A stretch of DNA of 64,000 nucleotides. It comes from Angomonas deanei (Eukaryota; Euglenozoa; Kinetoplastea; Trypanosomatida; Trypanosomatidae). The translations under genes were made by a program, and so were the position numbers. Below are positions 1-9,206 of this stretch, piece by piece. Position 1 is the first letter of the stretch. Every line of letters begins with the position of its first letter. The DNA lies in assembly GCA_903995115.1 (NCBI GenBank), contig LR877151.1:248001-312000 (forward strand). Direction: 5' to 3'. The notes beneath the pieces are model-generated. The model searched no databases. It saw only the letters and a program-made list of their open reading frames with translations, and had not been told where the DNA came from.

Positions 1-65
1 AGGGAGTTGGACAAGGGCACTCCCTCCCCGGGGACCAGATCGACCTCGCCGGGTGGAACTGCCAT
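1..65 (-). CDS. Start of a gene cut by the left edge (21 codons visible)
   Basis: An ATG on the minus strand at 63-65 opens a frame that stays open to the window edge. The stretch is GC-rich like the coding regions here and unlike the AT-rich spacer to its right, and it lies where the next gene of the minus-strand block is expected. Only about 21 residues are visible (beginning MAVPPGEVDLVPGEG), too few to assign a function. Confidence 0.4.
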   Translation of the reverse strand, partial: MAVPPGEVDLVPGEGVPLSNS

Positions 66-242
66 TTGTGGTTGTACTATGCTTGACAAGGAACAAAAGT
101 TATGGGAAAGGGTGGGGGAAAGCAGTTCAACACTCGCGTTTGCTCATCCATGAGGAAATGATTTAGTTCAGTAGTGAAAAGTAAGGAAAAACTTGTCATG
201 AAGCTTTCGCGCCTCCAACAGGACACGATAATGCACCCTCCT

Positions 243-878
243 CTACCGTTTACGCTTAATCACAGGGCGAACCTCCGTCTTCCCTGTGCTCGTCGCCACG
301 TCGCCGGAGTGGGAGTATTGGGCGAAATGAGTGGGGTCTGTCCGGAAGCAACTCTCCCCGTAGGGGCAGGGAATTTTGGCATCACACGCCTCCACCACTA
401 CCTCATAGTCTTCCGTCGCGTCGGACTGCACACCGTCGTCCTCCGGTTCTGGGACCGCCTTTTTGGCGCGGCCGCGACGAGGGGCGGCCTTGGCGCCCTC
501 TTCCTTGTCCCCGGCTCTACCTCTCTTCGCCGGTGGATTCGCCTTCAGCGACTCTGCCTCGGAAGAGTTCATAATATCGCCCACACGCCCTTTGATATCC
601 ATTTTGCCGACTAGAGCGCCTTTTTTCAACTCCTCCACCAGCTCCTTATCTTTTGGTGCCAAACCATCGTAGCCGTTAATGTTGTCGATATCGCCGGTTT
701 GCTTCGCATTGGTGAGCTGTCGATCTGTAAAGCAACAGAGGTGCCTCCACTTGTAGCTCTCGACATCGCCAATCACTATCATGGTGCCAATGCGCAGCTC
801 ATGCTTCACTAACTTCTCCTTGCACGCGCTACACGCCGAACGTGCCGATTTGGCGTATTCTACCATTAATGTAGGCAT
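243..878 (-). CDS. PARP-type zinc finger plus PBZ zinc finger protein
   Basis: This 211-residue protein begins with a PARP-type zinc finger (about residues 5-60): EYAKSARSACSACK gives C16 and C19, and H46 and C49 complete the CCHC set. Fingers of this family recognise DNA nicks and breaks in PARP1 and DNA ligase III. A basic, disordered middle (about 110-145) follows. Near the C-terminus a PBZ-type C2H2 finger is plain at residues 171-190 (C171, C177, H184, H190, with the CPYGESCFR core); PBZ fingers bind poly(ADP-ribose) in APLF and CHFR. There is no catalytic domain. By inference it is a nuclear protein that links DNA breaks to poly(ADP-ribose). The start ATG is at 876-878. Both fingers are clear; the biological role is inferred. 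Confidence 0.8.
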   Translation of the reverse strand: MPTLMVEYAKSARSACSACKEKLVKHELRIGTMIVIGDVESYKWRHLCCFTDRQLTNAKQTGDIDNINGYDGLAPKDKELVEELKKGALVGKMDIKGRVGDIMNSSEAESLKANPPAKRGRAGDKEEGAKAAPRRGRAKKAVPEPEDDGVQSDATEDYEVVVEACDAKIPCPYGESCFRTDPTHFAQYSHSGDVATSTGKTEVRPVIKRKR

Positions 879-1095
879 TTTATTTTATTTTTTAGAATCT
901 ATTCCACGATACCCATAGTAAGAAAAGGGGAGTAGGGGGCAAGAATAATAATAATAAAGTCGCACTGCTAATACGAACTACTCTAAGAGCGCAGGAATCT
1001 ATCCTCATCATAATAGTAATTTAACAAGAAGGTATTTACATTTCATACAGCTTCCCTCTTTCTACGGAACAACGGAGAAAAACAAAAAGAGCCTG

Positions 1096-1905
1096 TTACA
1101 AATCCTTATCGAACTGCTCAAACTGCTCCCCTAAGACGAGTCGGGAAAACATTTCATTCACCTCCAGCTCGTAGGCAATCTTGTCGTTCGGGTGACTTCG
1201 GTCACACTCTACGCACAACAGACGAATCTCGCGGTTGGTGAGGTTGACGGCGGCGGTGGTCAGAATATAACGGTAGTCGCTAAAAGATATCAGTCCAGTG
1301 CTTTGGGTATCGAGACGACGGAACTGGGGTAGAAACTCCTGCACAATGTCGGTACGGCTCATCCCGTGCACCAGCTGCCCCTCGTCCTCGTTGACCTCGG
1401 AGAAGTCTTGTCTTGACTTTTGAAAGAACTGCACCGCGAGGGAGGCCTCCCGGGCAAAGTTGGCGTACTCCAGCGTGTCGTCCTCACTCACCTCGGCGTA
1501 CTCGGAGGTGAGGATGTAGAGCGCCTGCTTGGGGGAGAGGTCAAAGTCCTGGGTGAGGACACGCTTCATGATGCGGGAGTACAACCGGCCATCGCCGTTG
1601 CCGTCGTTCTGTCTAAACGCCGCCAGCATCGCGTGCATCAGCTCCTCTCGCTCGGGGTCGGCATCGGGGGAGCCCATGGGGGAGCGGCGAGGGGCACCGG
1701 ACGGTTCGCGGGGGGCGGCAGAGGGGTCCGCCTCGAGCGCGAGCGCCTTGAAGTACTCTGCGCTCCACGACAGAATGTCGGAGGGTTGGGCCCGGAGGAC
1801 CTCCCGCGCGTACTCCTTCAGCACGTCGGGAAAGTTCTGAGGGAGCTGTTGACGCTGCTGATATCGGGTCGCCAGCGTGCGCTCTCTGAATGTCGACTGA
1901 GACAT
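1096..1905 (-). CDS. RIIa-domain and EF-hand protein, radial-spoke RSP7-like
   Basis: This 269-residue protein has an RIIa (PKA regulatory-subunit dimerisation/docking) helix pair at about residues 20-60, starting LPQNFPDVLKEYAREVL. A low-complexity linker follows, then EF-hand-like helices. One calcium loop is near canonical (DGNGDGRLYSRI, about residues 101-112); the later ones are degenerate. RIIa plus EF-hands is the layout of Chlamydomonas radial-spoke protein RSP7, and RIIa proteins dock on AKAP-type helices in flagella. No cyclic-nucleotide-binding domain is present, so it is not a PKA regulatory subunit. A flagellar axonemal role is inferred. Confidence 0.7.
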   Translation of the reverse strand: MSQSTFRERTLATRYQQRQQLPQNFPDVLKEYAREVLRAQPSDILSWSAEYFKALALEADPSAAPREPSGAPRRSPMGSPDADPEREELMHAMLAAFRQNDGNGDGRLYSRIMKRVLTQDFDLSPKQALYILTSEYAEVSEDDTLEYANFAREASLAVQFFQKSRQDFSEVNEDEGQLVHGMSRTDIVQEFLPQFRRLDTQSTGLISFSDYRYILTTAAVNLTNREIRLLCVECDRSHPNDKIAYELEVNEMFSRLVLGEQFEQFDKDL

Positions 1906-2283
1906 ACTACTCGTGGTTTGACAGTATTGGTATCCTACTTTTTTTGAAGCACAAGAAAAGAAATGAGAGAAACAGACGAAATGATACCTTGCGGGTGTCG
2001 GTCATCCATAAACAGGGGGAAAGGGATCCCTTTCATCAATGTTCGGAAACAGATGATACGAACAAAACTAAAAGAAAATGAAGGAACGGATATATTCTGG
2101 CAGATTAAACCTGGGATAACAGGATTATTGTTGTTGTTGTTTTTATTTTAGTATTATAAATCTATGATAAGTTTAAGAGTACTTGTTCTATGCAAAAAAG
2201 GAGGAAACCATAAATCCAAAGTGCCGATGGACTACACCACTGAATCATACAGCAGTTTGTTAATCTCTGGACCTAATGGAAAA
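1906..2283. other. AT-rich intergenic spacer, no gene seen
   Basis: Spacer between the RIIa/EF-hand gene and the polo-box gene. A purine-rich stretch on the plus strand at about 1950-1980 would be a pyrimidine tract in the leftward transcript, 45-75 bases before the ATG at 1905. This suits a trans-splice acceptor. Short frames here are AT-rich and on the wrong strand. Confidence 0.5.
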
Positions 2284-4044
2284 CTAACTTCGTCTATTTT
2301 TTTCACAAATGCCGTTGGGTCGAATGATAAACTTACGATGTTCATCAAACCATCGAATCTCGTACTCCCCGCCAACAAATGCCTGCACGGCGCCGTTGGA
2401 GAGCAGAAATATAAAAAGAGACCCATCCGCGTTTGATCTAAACCAACGAATGTACAAGTACGGGTCTCCATTACAACTATAAGCACTACGAGCGGTCTGG
2501 TACACCGCCATGCGCACTGGCGCACGATGTTGCTTCAGCATATTGGTGTCATGCGTCGCGATGGCTTGCATGTCTTGAAAGAGGACATTCACGTCGCGGT
2601 TGGCGCGGGCTTGAGCGAGAGAGTACACGCGGGTGATGTCATTGCCCTCGTTGACGTCCGTCTCCTCCACAATGAACAGCTGCCGCTCTAGTGGGGAGAG
2701 AATGGACGAGTGGATCGTGTAGTCTGTGGAGAGAAAGACGGACCCCGTGCGCCCCGGCTGGGCGTGGTAGACGAGTGCGTAGAACTCGGTGTCATCTGGT
2801 GGGTAGTAGTAGAAGTGGCGGATCCACTCCCCATGTAGGAGTGCCTCTCGCTCCTGGGGGGTGGGCTGGTTCAGCTGTTTGGTGCTCTCCCGCTCACTTT
2901 TTAGTTTGGCCAGTGGACGCCACGGCCCTTCCGCCACTTTCTCCACCGTCTTCAGCCGTCCGCTGTCGCCGCGAGGGGTTCGCTTGTTACTTGTTTGCAC
3001 CATTGCCGCGATGGACATGTGGGACGTGTTCGGCAGCAGCAGGTCCTCGTCCTCGTCCTTCTCCACGACAGTTGTTATGGGTGGCCTCTTCTTGTGGGAC
3101 CGCTTGGGGTCTCCCCGCTTCAGTGGGGACTTCAGCGGAGAGGCCGACTTGGCTGGAGGCGACTGTCGGGTTGCCTTCGTCTTTGCCTTCTTTGTGGCGG
3201 CGGCGGCGGTGGTCTTGTGTTTATCGCTCTTCCGGGGCGGAGACGGGGAGGGGGACGGTTTGACCGATGCCCTAGGTGACAGGGACGGCGATTGGATCGA
3301 GCTTCGACCTTTCGGATCGACCGCCTTCCGGATGGTTTGCTTCACATTTTTCATCTTCACTAAATGATCCCGCAGTGCCACGCTATTGGGGTGTACCTTC
3401 TTACAGCAAGTGCACGTACACTTCTTCTTATACTCGGGGTAGCAGAACTCGCAAAAGTCCCGTCCGCAGAGGCAGTGATAAAAGTGTAAAGTCGTCTTAT
3501 TCTTTCCTGTAGGAAGAAAGTCGTAGTCACACATGTCGCACACAAACCCTTCGTGGTAGTTGGGGTACTTTTCTATATTCTTCACAAACGTGAAAACGTG
3601 CTCGTGAGCAGCCGAAACCGCCTGTTGTTCCGCTAGCCACGTGATGTTGTACCGCTCCACATCCTCATTCATGATGAGAAAGAGGTACTCCAGCAGGCTA
3701 GACTGTTCCACAATGAGGAGACTCGACAGCAAATGACGAGAAACCGCCTCCTCCTCGAGCAGGGCGCTAAGATTCACCTCAAACACCTCCCGTCCCCTTC
3801 TAGAAGGTCGGGAAACGCCGCTGGGCGCTGCAGCGGGATTGGTGGTTTTCTTCTTGTGTGACCTTTTAGACTCGCCAGAGGACCGCTTGATGGTTTTTTT
3901 GACGTGCCTCCTCTCTATCCACACTTTTAAGAACAGAGGACGACGGCTGGCGCAAGACGCTCCGGGAGGCGGAGCGAGAACCGACCATTGTCGTCTTTGC
4001 CTCGCCGCCCCGCACCACCTCCTCACTCCGAGATTTCCGTTCAT
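2284..4044 (-). CDS. Cys-rich central domain and polo-box part of a KKT2/KKT3-like kinetochore protein
   Basis: This 586-residue frame has a basic N-terminus, then a dense Cys/His cluster at about residues 165-215 (CDMCDYDF, YHCLCGRDFCEFCYP, CTCTCCKK). A Ser-Pro-rich basic stretch follows. The C-terminal third carries two polo-box-like segments; the clearest is YIRWFRSN then LLSNGAVQAFVGG near the end. Kinase, Cys-rich central domain and divergent polo boxes in that order is the architecture of the kinetoplastid kinetochore proteins KKT2 and KKT3. The kinase half sits directly upstream (4110-5486) in another frame, with only 65 bases between. Genes elsewhere in the window are at least about 165 bases apart. 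I infer one gene split by frameshifts or sequencing errors, and the N-terminal ~50 residues of this frame are probably not real. Confidence 0.7.
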   Translation of the reverse strand: MNGNLGVRRWCGAARQRRQWSVLAPPPGASCASRRPLFLKVWIERRHVKKTIKRSSGESKRSHKKKTTNPAAAPSGVSRPSRRGREVFEVNLSALLEEEAVSRHLLSSLLIVEQSSLLEYLFLIMNEDVERYNITWLAEQQAVSAAHEHVFTFVKNIEKYPNYHEGFVCDMCDYDFLPTGKNKTTLHFYHCLCGRDFCEFCYPEYKKKCTCTCCKKVHPNSVALRDHLVKMKNVKQTIRKAVDPKGRSSIQSPSLSPRASVKPSPSPSPPRKSDKHKTTAAAATKKAKTKATRQSPPAKSASPLKSPLKRGDPKRSHKKRPPITTVVEKDEDEDLLLPNTSHMSIAAMVQTSNKRTPRGDSGRLKTVEKVAEGPWRPLAKLKSERESTKQLNQPTPQEREALLHGEWIRHFYYYPPDDTEFYALVYHAQPGRTGSVFLSTDYTIHSSILSPLERQLFIVEETDVNEGNDITRVYSLAQARANRDVNVLFQDMQAIATHDTNMLKQHRAPVRMAVYQTARSAYSCNGDPYLYIRWFRSNADGSLFIFLLSNGAVQAFVGGEYEIRWFDEHRKFIIRPNGICEKNRRS

Positions 4045-4109
4045 TCGTCACCTCCCTCGTGCTCGCTGCGTTTTGCGCATTGGAGTCATTCTGGTCCGCG
4101 GCCTCTGTA

Positions 4110-5486
4110 CTATGATGGACGGTCGGAGGGGGGTGTGGCTTCCTTCTTCTTTACCCGCTTCGCTTTAAATTCACTTCCGGTAGAACCTGCCCGCGACCGA
4201 TCTTCTCGGTTGCTCTTGCCTCTCCTAGACTTTGATTTTTCCTTCACATGCTCCTCAATCACCTGAGAAATTTCACGAATGGGTTTCGACTTTTTGCGGC
4301 CGCTCGCGCGTACGTCGTACACCTGCACACCAGGCGCCCCATCCACCCCATTCCCGTGTTCCTCTATCTTCAGTTCCTCGTCCACGACAATGTCCTCCGA
4401 TGATTGCGACTCTGTGCTGCGGTGACGGTTCTTCAAGACATTTGCCGCGACCCCCGCACTTCGTTGCTCCACCGCCCGCAGCAAGTGCTCCTCATCGTGC
4501 GATAGGAAAAAGTCATCTTGAACACCCAGAAACGCAGTCAGTACCGCCGGGGACGACCGACGTCGTGCGTTCCACACTTTGTACTTGAGCACCTCCGTGA
4601 TGGACGGTCTTTTTTCTGGGTCGACCACTAAAACGTTCTCGACGAGGCGTCGCAGATCGGCGGAGAGGGTACAATTCGGGGGCCAACTCCACTTTCCCGC
4701 CGCCACGCGCTGGAGCAACTTCTCATTGCTCTTGTCCTGATCGTCGCCACCGGAGCTTTCCTCCTGTGGATACGGATTGCGCTGGGTAAAGATGGAAAAC
4801 AAGACAATGCCCAGAGACCAAATATCCGCCGGGGCCCCCACACTCACACGCTTCTCGCGGTAGAGGGCGTTGTGCGCCATCTCGGGTGACATGAAGGACA
4901 TGGTCCCCGCCACCATGTCCCCGGCGGGCGGTTTTAGGGTGCTGCAGGAGAGCCCAAAGTCAATCAACTTCACATTTCCGTTTAGGTCAAACACAAAATT
5001 CTGTAATTTCACATCTCTATGAATGCAGTTCTGCTCGTGTACGTAGCCGATCGTCTGCGCGCACTGGTAGCCAATGTACAGCATGTCTGCCTCGTTTGTA
5101 ATTTTCGTGCTGAGCAGCATATCGTGCAGTGTGCTCGGTACGCAGAGTTCCATCCCAATGACGATCAGGTCCGCCTGTTTATTCAGCGCCCCAAACTCAA
5201 ACCGAGGAAGCAGCAACTTGCCGTGGGTGCACACTTTCGACAATACTTCGAGCTCCTCCCGCAGTCGAGATGCCTTTCCGGTCGATACTTTTACGGCCAG
5301 ACGACTGTATCCGTCGCAGAGTGCCCTGTATACCGTACCGAACGTCCCCTGACCAATACGCTCGCAGGTGATAATCTCCTTGAGTTCGTCCTTGCCGGTC
5401 GGGCTGTCCCTGCCAGGGGGGAAACGCAGCACAATTTTTAGTACTCGGCCATTGTCGTAGTCAATGTTCTCTACCGTTCCAATCAT
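4110..5486 (-). CDS. KKT2/KKT3-like protein kinase domain (N-terminal half of a split locus)
   Basis: This 458-residue Ser/Thr kinase has a glycine loop GQGTFGTVY (about residues 45-53), the AVK lysine, catalytic HRDVKLQNF, LIDFGLS and a GTMSFMSPEMA activation segment. All catalytic residues are present, so activity is expected. Residues after about 310 are charged and disordered. The frame stops just past a run of six G (4128-4133, plus strand). A second frame stays open from there to about 3866 with similar polar composition, and leads towards the Cys-rich/polo-box frame. Taken with its downstream neighbour it resembles KKT2/KKT3, kinetoplastid kinases that sit at kinetochores throughout the cell cycle. 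It could instead be a separate kinase gene. Confidence 0.75.
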   Translation of the reverse strand: MIGTVENIDYDNGRVLKIVLRFPPGRDSPTGKDELKEIITCERIGQGTFGTVYRALCDGYSRLAVKVSTGKASRLREELEVLSKVCTHGKLLLPRFEFGALNKQADLIVIGMELCVPSTLHDMLLSTKITNEADMLYIGYQCAQTIGYVHEQNCIHRDVKLQNFVFDLNGNVKLIDFGLSCSTLKPPAGDMVAGTMSFMSPEMAHNALYREKRVSVGAPADIWSLGIVLFSIFTQRNPYPQEESSGGDDQDKSNEKLLQRVAAGKWSWPPNCTLSADLRRLVENVLVVDPEKRPSITEVLKYKVWNARRRSSPAVLTAFLGVQDDFFLSHDEEHLLRAVEQRSAGVAANVLKNRHRSTESQSSEDIVVDEELKIEEHGNGVDGAPGVQVYDVRASGRKKSKPIREISQVIEEHVKEKSKSRRGKSNREDRSRAGSTGSEFKAKRVKKKEATPPSDRPS

Positions 5487-5859
5487 CCAGAACTGTCGCG
5501 TAGCAGAGTATCTCTTTTTACTTTGTTGTATTTCTGCTTAATGCACCTTTTTATACCACTGAAGAAACAAAAGAGGAGGGGGAGGGAAAAGTAAGGTCAG
5601 AAAACCCTTCACGCCGCGCAAACAAAAAAGGATGGAGCACATCAAGCAAAAATAAAACAAAGGGCATTAAAAGTGATGCAACGAGTTCGTCACGGAGGGA
5701 GCCTGCAGTAGGGCAGTTTCCGTTTGAATGAAATTTACATAATTGTGTGGTCGGTTTGTTTTTTTCAGCGAATATTATCATTACTGTTTCCAGCAGTAAT
5801 AATAATAAAAACAAACGTGTAATGTACAATTTGGGGAGGAGGGGAACAAAGATGTCCCA
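5487..5859. other. AT-rich intergenic spacer
   Basis: Spacer upstream of the kinase gene. A purine-rich run on the plus strand at about 5562-5592 would be a pyrimidine tract in the leftward transcript. A 92-codon minus-strand frame at 5551-5829 opens only with TTG and resembles no family; I do not call it. Confidence 0.45.
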
Positions 5860-6771
5860 TCAATGAGACGAAACATCCGATCGTGACGCATCTGGAGAGA
5901 AAAACGCACGCAGCGTTTTCTCAATGGCCCGCTTCTCGTAGTATTCTTGTGTTTTGGGTTTTTCCTTCGGCTTCTTGGGCTTGGCAGAAGACTGCGACAG
6001 CATCTCCGAAAGGGACAGACTCACCGTCTTTGTCATGGAAATGGACGGCAACGTGGTGTTGTGGTTGTCCTTCTGAGTCGAGTTGGAACTACGCGGCGTG
6101 AACCGCTTCAGTCTAGTAGGCGGTGGAAGGGACTTACTCTTCCGTCTGGCCTGACTATCCCCGCTAGGCGAGTCCACACCGGAGAGAGTGCTCACGAAAC
6201 TGCCCCCTGGCGCTTCCAGAGGGTCGTTTGAGCAGCTAAGACTACCTTGCTTCTCTCCGCGCGGACTGGTCAAGTTGGATGGGGGAGCGGAACTAATGAC
6301 GGGTGGGGGCGGCACCTTCGCCCGTCGTGCCACCGGTGGCTTCCCTTTGGGCTCCTGCCGCGTGGGTTTCTTGTACGGCTGCTGGTCCATGGTGAAGAGC
6401 GGCAGGGTAGTGTCTAATTCGGGGTGTGTCTTCTCCCGTTCTAATTGTTGTTGTTGTACGATACGGTCCCGCTCCTTCTCCCGGGCAATAGTCGCCTGCA
6501 TTTCCGCCTCCAGTGCGTACCGCTCCGCCTCTGCCGCCCGCAGCTCCATCTCACGCACGTACTCCGCGTAGCTCATGTCGTACAGGTATCGTCGGCCAAT
6601 GTCGCTGAGCACATCGTACGCCTCTTGGATGGCGGTATAGTTGACAGTCGGAGGAGCTGACAGGGTTTTGTCGGGGTGGTACTGAAGTGCTAAGGTGCGG
6701 AATGCCGAACGTATCTCATCCGCCGACGCGTTCGCGGAAACGCCTAAGATAGCGTAGTAATCTTTAAACAT
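5860..6771 (-). CDS. J-domain (DnaJ/HSP40 type III) protein
   Basis: This 303-residue protein starts with a J domain at about residues 4-68 (YYAILGVSANASADEIRSAF) with the HPD tripeptide at about 32-34. That tripeptide is needed to stimulate Hsp70 ATPase. A charged helical stretch (about 70-115) rich in Glu and Arg follows, then a Ser/Pro/Lys-rich disordered tail. There is no Gly/Phe region or zinc-finger domain, so it is a type III co-chaperone. The start is taken at the ATG 6769-6771; one extra codon upstream would be TTG. The client and compartment are unknown, and no targeting signal or membrane segment is visible. Confidence 0.85.
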   Translation of the reverse strand: MFKDYYAILGVSANASADEIRSAFRTLALQYHPDKTLSAPPTVNYTAIQEAYDVLSDIGRRYLYDMSYAEYVREMELRAAEAERYALEAEMQATIAREKERDRIVQQQQLEREKTHPELDTTLPLFTMDQQPYKKPTRQEPKGKPPVARRAKVPPPPVISSAPPSNLTSPRGEKQGSLSCSNDPLEAPGGSFVSTLSGVDSPSGDSQARRKSKSLPPPTRLKRFTPRSSNSTQKDNHNTTLPSISMTKTVSLSLSEMLSQSSAKPKKPKEKPKTQEYYEKRAIEKTLRAFFSPDASRSDVSSH

Positions 6772-7049
6772 CAACCACCACGATTGGAAAGATGTGTGGG
6801 CCTGGATGTGGTACTACGGTTCAGAAGCAACACCAACCCGAACAACAAATCCGGTGGTACGCTATCCGATTTGATGCACTTTACTTCTCTCAAAAAAAAA
6901 AAAAAAGATGAGGAAGGGGGGAGGGGAATAGAAATACATCTACACTCGGCAACAACGAGCGCGAGCAAACCAGAGCAAGGAAACAAAATAGCACCAAAAA
7001 GTAAGAATATGCTTAAACGGTATTAGGTATTATGAAAACAAAATAATAA

Positions 7050-9206
7050 TCATAGTAATTGGATAGCATTACTCTTTTTCCGAATCACTTTCGCCTCTTT
7101 CCGGTCACGCGTACTCAGGAAGGCATTCTCAATGGCGTCCACCCCCAAGCGCTCATCCACCGCACGGCGACCGAGTCGTCCCATCTTCTCCTTCTTGACG
7201 TAGTAACTATCCTTGAGCAACTCCGCCAGCTCCGTCTCCTTCCACGCACGGCTACGCTCATTCTTGGAGAGGTTCATCAACTTGAGTGCCTCTAGTTTTT
7301 GATTTCGCTCCGTCTTGAAGCGCTTCAGGTCTTCCTCCTCGCCTTCCTCCCGTTTTGTCTGTCGCTCCTCTGCCTCACGGGCCCGCTTCTCCTTCACTCG
7401 GTCCGCTAGTAGCTTCACGAACGGTTCAAACTCCTCCTGGAGTGGTATCTTCATGATGAGCATATTCTTGATCTCACCGCAGCTGGGTACCTTGAAGAGG
7501 GCAAACCCGTGCGTCAGGTCCGTGAGGTCAATGTGCTGCAGTTGGAAAATGTAGCGGCACTCGTGCTCCTTGTAGGCCCGGATGAAGGAAACGAACGCAC
7601 GTGCGGCGAGGTTCAGCAGCTTCTCGTGGTCCATGGCGTACCGGCGGAGGGCTAGCACCGCTGGGCTGTCGCACATCTCACCCGAAATGGTTCCCTTTTT
7701 CGACATTTTACGGTTCATTCCGGCCTTCAGGGCGTCGCGCTCCTCCTTCAGCTTCTCTCGTCTCTCCTTCCGACTCAGCAACTTCTCGCGGTGCGCCTGG
7801 TGTATCTTCTTCCGCTTGTCGGGTAACTTGGAGCTAATGAGGGTTCGCTTGACGTTCATGTGCGACAGTGTCTCCCGCGCGCTCTCGATGCTGTCCCGCT
7901 CCTCATCCAGTGGCGTCAGTGGTACGTTCTGCAGGCCCATGAAGGCCACGTACTCAAACTCCTGTGGCATGAGAAACACACAGCTCAGCCCTTTCCGTCC
8001 CATACGCGCGGTACGGCCGATACGGTGAATGAACGTGCTCGGCTCCACCGGTGGGTCGTACTGCAGTACAACGGCCACCTCCGGGATATCCAGCCCTCTC
8101 GCGGCGACATCGGTACAGATGAGAACCCCTTTCGTCGCCTTGGTGACCTGTCGGTGCACCTGCTGTCGCTTCTCTAGTTTCATCTGCCCATGGAGGGCGT
8201 ACACATTCTCAATTCCACTCCCCTTCAGCAGTACGGCCGACAGCGCTTCGTAGAGCCAGTCCACGCTGGCGCAGGTCATGACGTACACGAGTACCTTCTC
8301 GTCCTTATGGGTCTGCAAAAAGTCCAACAGACGGTCTAACTTTTCGCTCGCCGGGGTAAAGGCGTAGTAGTTGGTGAGCAGATCGGGAATCTGCGGTTTG
8401 CTGCCGTCCTGGGTGGTGGTGCTCAAATTACGAAGGCGAACGGTAACCGAAACGGGGTTGCGCATCCCGGCGCGCGCTAGCTCGGCCAGCTCCTTCGTCT
8501 GGGTCGCGCTGAACAGACCGGTACGCCTCTGTTTGGGGAGTCGTTTGAGAAGGGCGTCCAGCTTCGTCTTGAACCCGAACTCTAACAACTTGTCCGCCTC
8601 ATCCAGAATGAGTAGTTCCAGCCCGCTAAAGTTAAACAACGAAGTGTATTTGGAGGAAACAAACAACTCAAATAAACGACCAGGGGTGCCAACAATAACA
8701 TTTCCGCCCTTTTTGATGAAATCGGAGGTATCGTTCTCAATACTGCGGCCACCAATGTAGCACTGGCACGAGTATTTCGGCAAGGCCTCATTGGTATTAT
8801 TCTTTTTATTCTTGTTGCCATCCGAAGCAGCGGTTTCTCCACTGGAGGTTCCCTTGTATTCGGTGTTCACGTAGTTGAGCATTTTTCTAGTAATGTGAAA
8901 CACCTGTTGCGCTAGCTCACGGGAAGGGAGAATAATCACGCACACGACCGCATTTTTGTGATCCCGACAGAACGACTGGGAGTTGGGTTTCAGCAGCATT
9001 TCTAAGCAAGGTACCATATACGCCAGTGTCTTCCCGCTACCCGTGATGGCCTCCACTACCACATCATAGTTCGTCAAAAAGAGAGGAATCGTACGGGCCT
9101 GGACGGGGGCCATGTTCTGAAAGTTCATGCAGTCCTTCACAAACGATTGCGTGGCGGGGTGCAACTGCACTCCCTTCATGCTATCCCAACTCTGATCCGA
9201 TGTCAT
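7050..9206 (-). CDS. SPB4: ATP-dependent DEAD-box RNA helicase Spb4/DDX55
   Basis: This 718-residue protein carries DEAD-box motifs in order: the Q motif near residue 30, motif I AITGSGKT (53-60), LDEADKLLEFGF (motif II), SAT (motif III), then in the second RecA domain DVAARGLDIP and HRIGRTARMG. The C-terminal segment RRYAMDHEKLLNLAARAFVS and the following block match the Spb4/DDX55 C-terminal region (DUF4217). The tail is strongly basic. Spb4 acts in the nucleolus on 27S pre-rRNA during 60S subunit maturation. The length is somewhat longer than the yeast protein (about 600 residues). The VEAITGSGKT form of motif I is typical of this subfamily. Confidence 0.92.
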   Translation of the reverse strand: MTSDQSWDSMKGVQLHPATQSFVKDCMNFQNMAPVQARTIPLFLTNYDVVVEAITGSGKTLAYMVPCLEMLLKPNSQSFCRDHKNAVVCVIILPSRELAQQVFHITRKMLNYVNTEYKGTSSGETAASDGNKNKKNNTNEALPKYSCQCYIGGRSIENDTSDFIKKGGNVIVGTPGRLFELFVSSKYTSLFNFSGLELLILDEADKLLEFGFKTKLDALLKRLPKQRRTGLFSATQTKELAELARAGMRNPVSVTVRLRNLSTTTQDGSKPQIPDLLTNYYAFTPASEKLDRLLDFLQTHKDEKVLVYVMTCASVDWLYEALSAVLLKGSGIENVYALHGQMKLEKRQQVHRQVTKATKGVLICTDVAARGLDIPEVAVVLQYDPPVEPSTFIHRIGRTARMGRKGLSCVFLMPQEFEYVAFMGLQNVPLTPLDEERDSIESARETLSHMNVKRTLISSKLPDKRKKIHQAHREKLLSRKERREKLKEERDALKAGMNRKMSKKGTISGEMCDSPAVLALRRYAMDHEKLLNLAARAFVSFIRAYKEHECRYIFQLQHIDLTDLTHGFALFKVPSCGEIKNMLIMKIPLQEEFEPFVKLLADRVKEKRAREAEERQTKREEGEEEDLKRFKTERNQKLEALKLMNLSKNERSRAWKETELAELLKDSYYVKKEKMGRLGRRAVDERLGVDAIENAFLSTRDRKEAKVIRKKSNAIQLL

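Noticed and set aside
1096-1905. PKA regulatory subunit
   Set aside because: It has the RIIa domain but no cyclic-nucleotide-binding domains.
5551-5829. 92-codon minus-strand frame with a signal-like start between the J-domain and kinase genes
   Set aside because: TTG start, AT-rich, lies in the expected untranslated region and overlaps the pyrimidine tract; no family likeness.
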